Part shown: piece by piece, positions 63,405 to 64,000 of the stretch
Layout of the letters: each line of letters opens with the position of its first letter
How positions within the stretch are numbered: the stretch's first letter is position 1
NCBI GenBank assembly: GCA_039969155.1
Contig: JBDVOJ010000015.1
Span: 35,381-99,380, forward strand
Length of the DNA: 64,000 nt
Direction: 5' to 3'
Origin: GCA-002733465 sp039969155
GTDB lineage: Bacteria; Pseudomonadota; Gammaproteobacteria; Enterobacterales; Kangiellaceae
Position numbers and translations under genes: made by a program
Notes under the pieces: generated by a model
The model's database searches: none
What the model was told of the DNA's origin: nothing
What the model saw: the letters and a program-made list of their open reading frames with translations, nothing else

Positions 63405-64000
63405 ATGATCAATCACTTCAAGCAAATTGTGAACGGTTACAATCCTAATCGAATGATGTCCGTTGACTTACTTCGTGGTGTGACTATTTTCACGATGATA
63501 TTGGTCAACAACCCTGGCAGCTGGGGAAATTTGTATTCCCCCCTAGCCCACGCAGTTTGGCATGGATGGACTATCACCGATTTAGTCTTCCCGTTTTTTC
63601 TATTTATTGTAGGGCTTTCCATCGCTTTATCAGCTAACCAAACCGCTTCCAGTTGTGATAAGAAAAATCAAGCCAATACCATTGGCATTAATCGTTTTGA
63701 ATTACTTCAAATTGTCGCACGTACTGTAAAACTATTTTTGTTGGGTTGGCTTCTTGGCCTTAGCTATTACAATTTTTACGACCCTCAATTTAGTTGGTTC
63801 AACGATAAGCTATTATCGATACGTTGGTTTGGGGTGTTGCAACGGATAGCGATAGTTTACTTTGTTTGCGCCATTTGCTTTAGATTGATGACTAGCCGAC
63901 AACTCATTATTTTATGCATGGTTTTGTTGGGCGCTTATTGGACAGCCATGATGTTGCTCCCTTACATAGACAACAACGGTAACCAACTAGTCGGAGTGCT
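63405..64000 (+). CDS. NagX-like membrane acyltransferase (DUF5009/HGSNAT family), truncated by window end
   Basis: The first ~198 residues of a membrane protein continuing beyond 64000. The N-terminal M-x-S-V-D-L-L-R-G-x-T-I-F-T-M-I-L-V-N segment and the following W-H-G-W-T-I-T-D-L-V-F-P-F-F-L-F motif are hallmarks of the DUF5009/HGSNAT acyltransferase family. Four or more hydrophobic helices are visible. Members such as NagX occur in N-acetylglucosamine and murein-sugar utilisation clusters, which fits the preceding amidase gene. The start is ATG 63405, with a 17-base gap after the fusion gene. Its role in sugar uptake is inferred. Confidence 0.8.
   Translation, partial: MINHFKQIVNGYNPNRMMSVDLLRGVTIFTMILVNNPGSWGNLYSPLAHAVWHGWTITDLVFPFFLFIVGLSIALSANQTASSCDKKNQANTIGINRFELLQIVARTVKLFLLGWLLGLSYYNFYDPQFSWFNDKLLSIRWFGVLQRIAIVYFVCAICFRLMTSRQLIILCMVLLGAYWTAMMLLPYIDNNGNQLVGV

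Noticed and set aside
1..64000. CRISPR arrays, IS elements, tRNA or rRNA genes
   Set aside because: None was found by eye; no repeated direct repeats, transposase genes or cloverleaf sequences were recognised.

Overview
The window is chromosomal DNA of a gammaproteobacterium with low to moderate GC. Gene orders typical of the class appear throughout: lepA-lepB-DUF4845-rnc-era-recO-pdxJ-acpS; mreC-mreD-maf-rng-yhdP-nitrilase-tldD-yjgA-pmbA; guaB-guaA-tadA; and purL divergent from mltF. A GlyGly-CTERM surface protein, a hut cluster and many c-di-GMP and lipoprotein genes fit a free-living marine heterotroph. A Kangiellaceae-like host (Kangiella/Aliikangiella) is my inference and was not tested. 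I see no rRNA, tRNA, CRISPR array, insertion sequence, prophage or integron.

Layout. 1-4.8 kb: a partial ORF, a GlyGly-CTERM surface protein, an M49-like lipoprotein peptidase, an SDR oxidoreductase and an unknown cytosolic protein. 4.9-6.2 kb: an HD-GYP c-di-GMP phosphodiesterase. 6.2-11.2 kb: histidine utilisation, with hutG divergent from hutC-hutU-hutH around a perfect HutC-type palindrome that also supplies both -35 boxes. 11.3-14.8 kb: an asd-lysC-lysA lysine pathway operon. 15.0-15.6 kb: a leader peptide with two Cys codons, a hairpin, a terminator with a competing antiterminator, and then a stand-alone CysB-type DNA-binding domain. 15.6-24.3 kb: SprT-like, GIY-YIG, a small unknown protein, purL, mltF and rhlE. 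24.4-30.3 kb: LysE-type exporter, tadA, guaA, guaB, xseA. 30.3-35.7 kb: a GGDEF-EAL protein, a class V aminotransferase divergent from an Lrp/AsnC regulator, and an unknown exported protein. 35.7-47.7 kb: the pmbA to mreC block. 47.8-55.9 kb: an MFS transporter and the acpS to lepA block. 56-60.6 kb: a LpxL-type acyltransferase, a possible 57-residue membrane protein, a DUF3524 tRNA-queuosine mannosyltransferase-like gene, MarR, DUF2971 and GNAT. 60.9-64 kb: the start of a probable peptidoglycan recycling cluster, an amidase/serine-hydrolase fusion followed by a NagX-like membrane acyltransferase cut by the window end.

The most unusual content is regulatory. The leader/terminator unit ahead of the HTH-only CysB homologue has every part expected of ribosome-mediated attenuation by cysteine, although its regulation is inferred only. 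Separately, three genes lack a usable ATG/GTG/TTG at their true 5' end. mreC almost certainly starts at ATT, the gene after the Lrp regulator probably starts at ATC, and the DUF3524 gene has conserved coding sequence upstream of its first canonical start.

Most genes are ordinary housekeeping genes, called from recognised family motifs. Starts were moved from the longest open frame where a ribosome-binding site or family alignment from memory favoured a shorter or longer protein.
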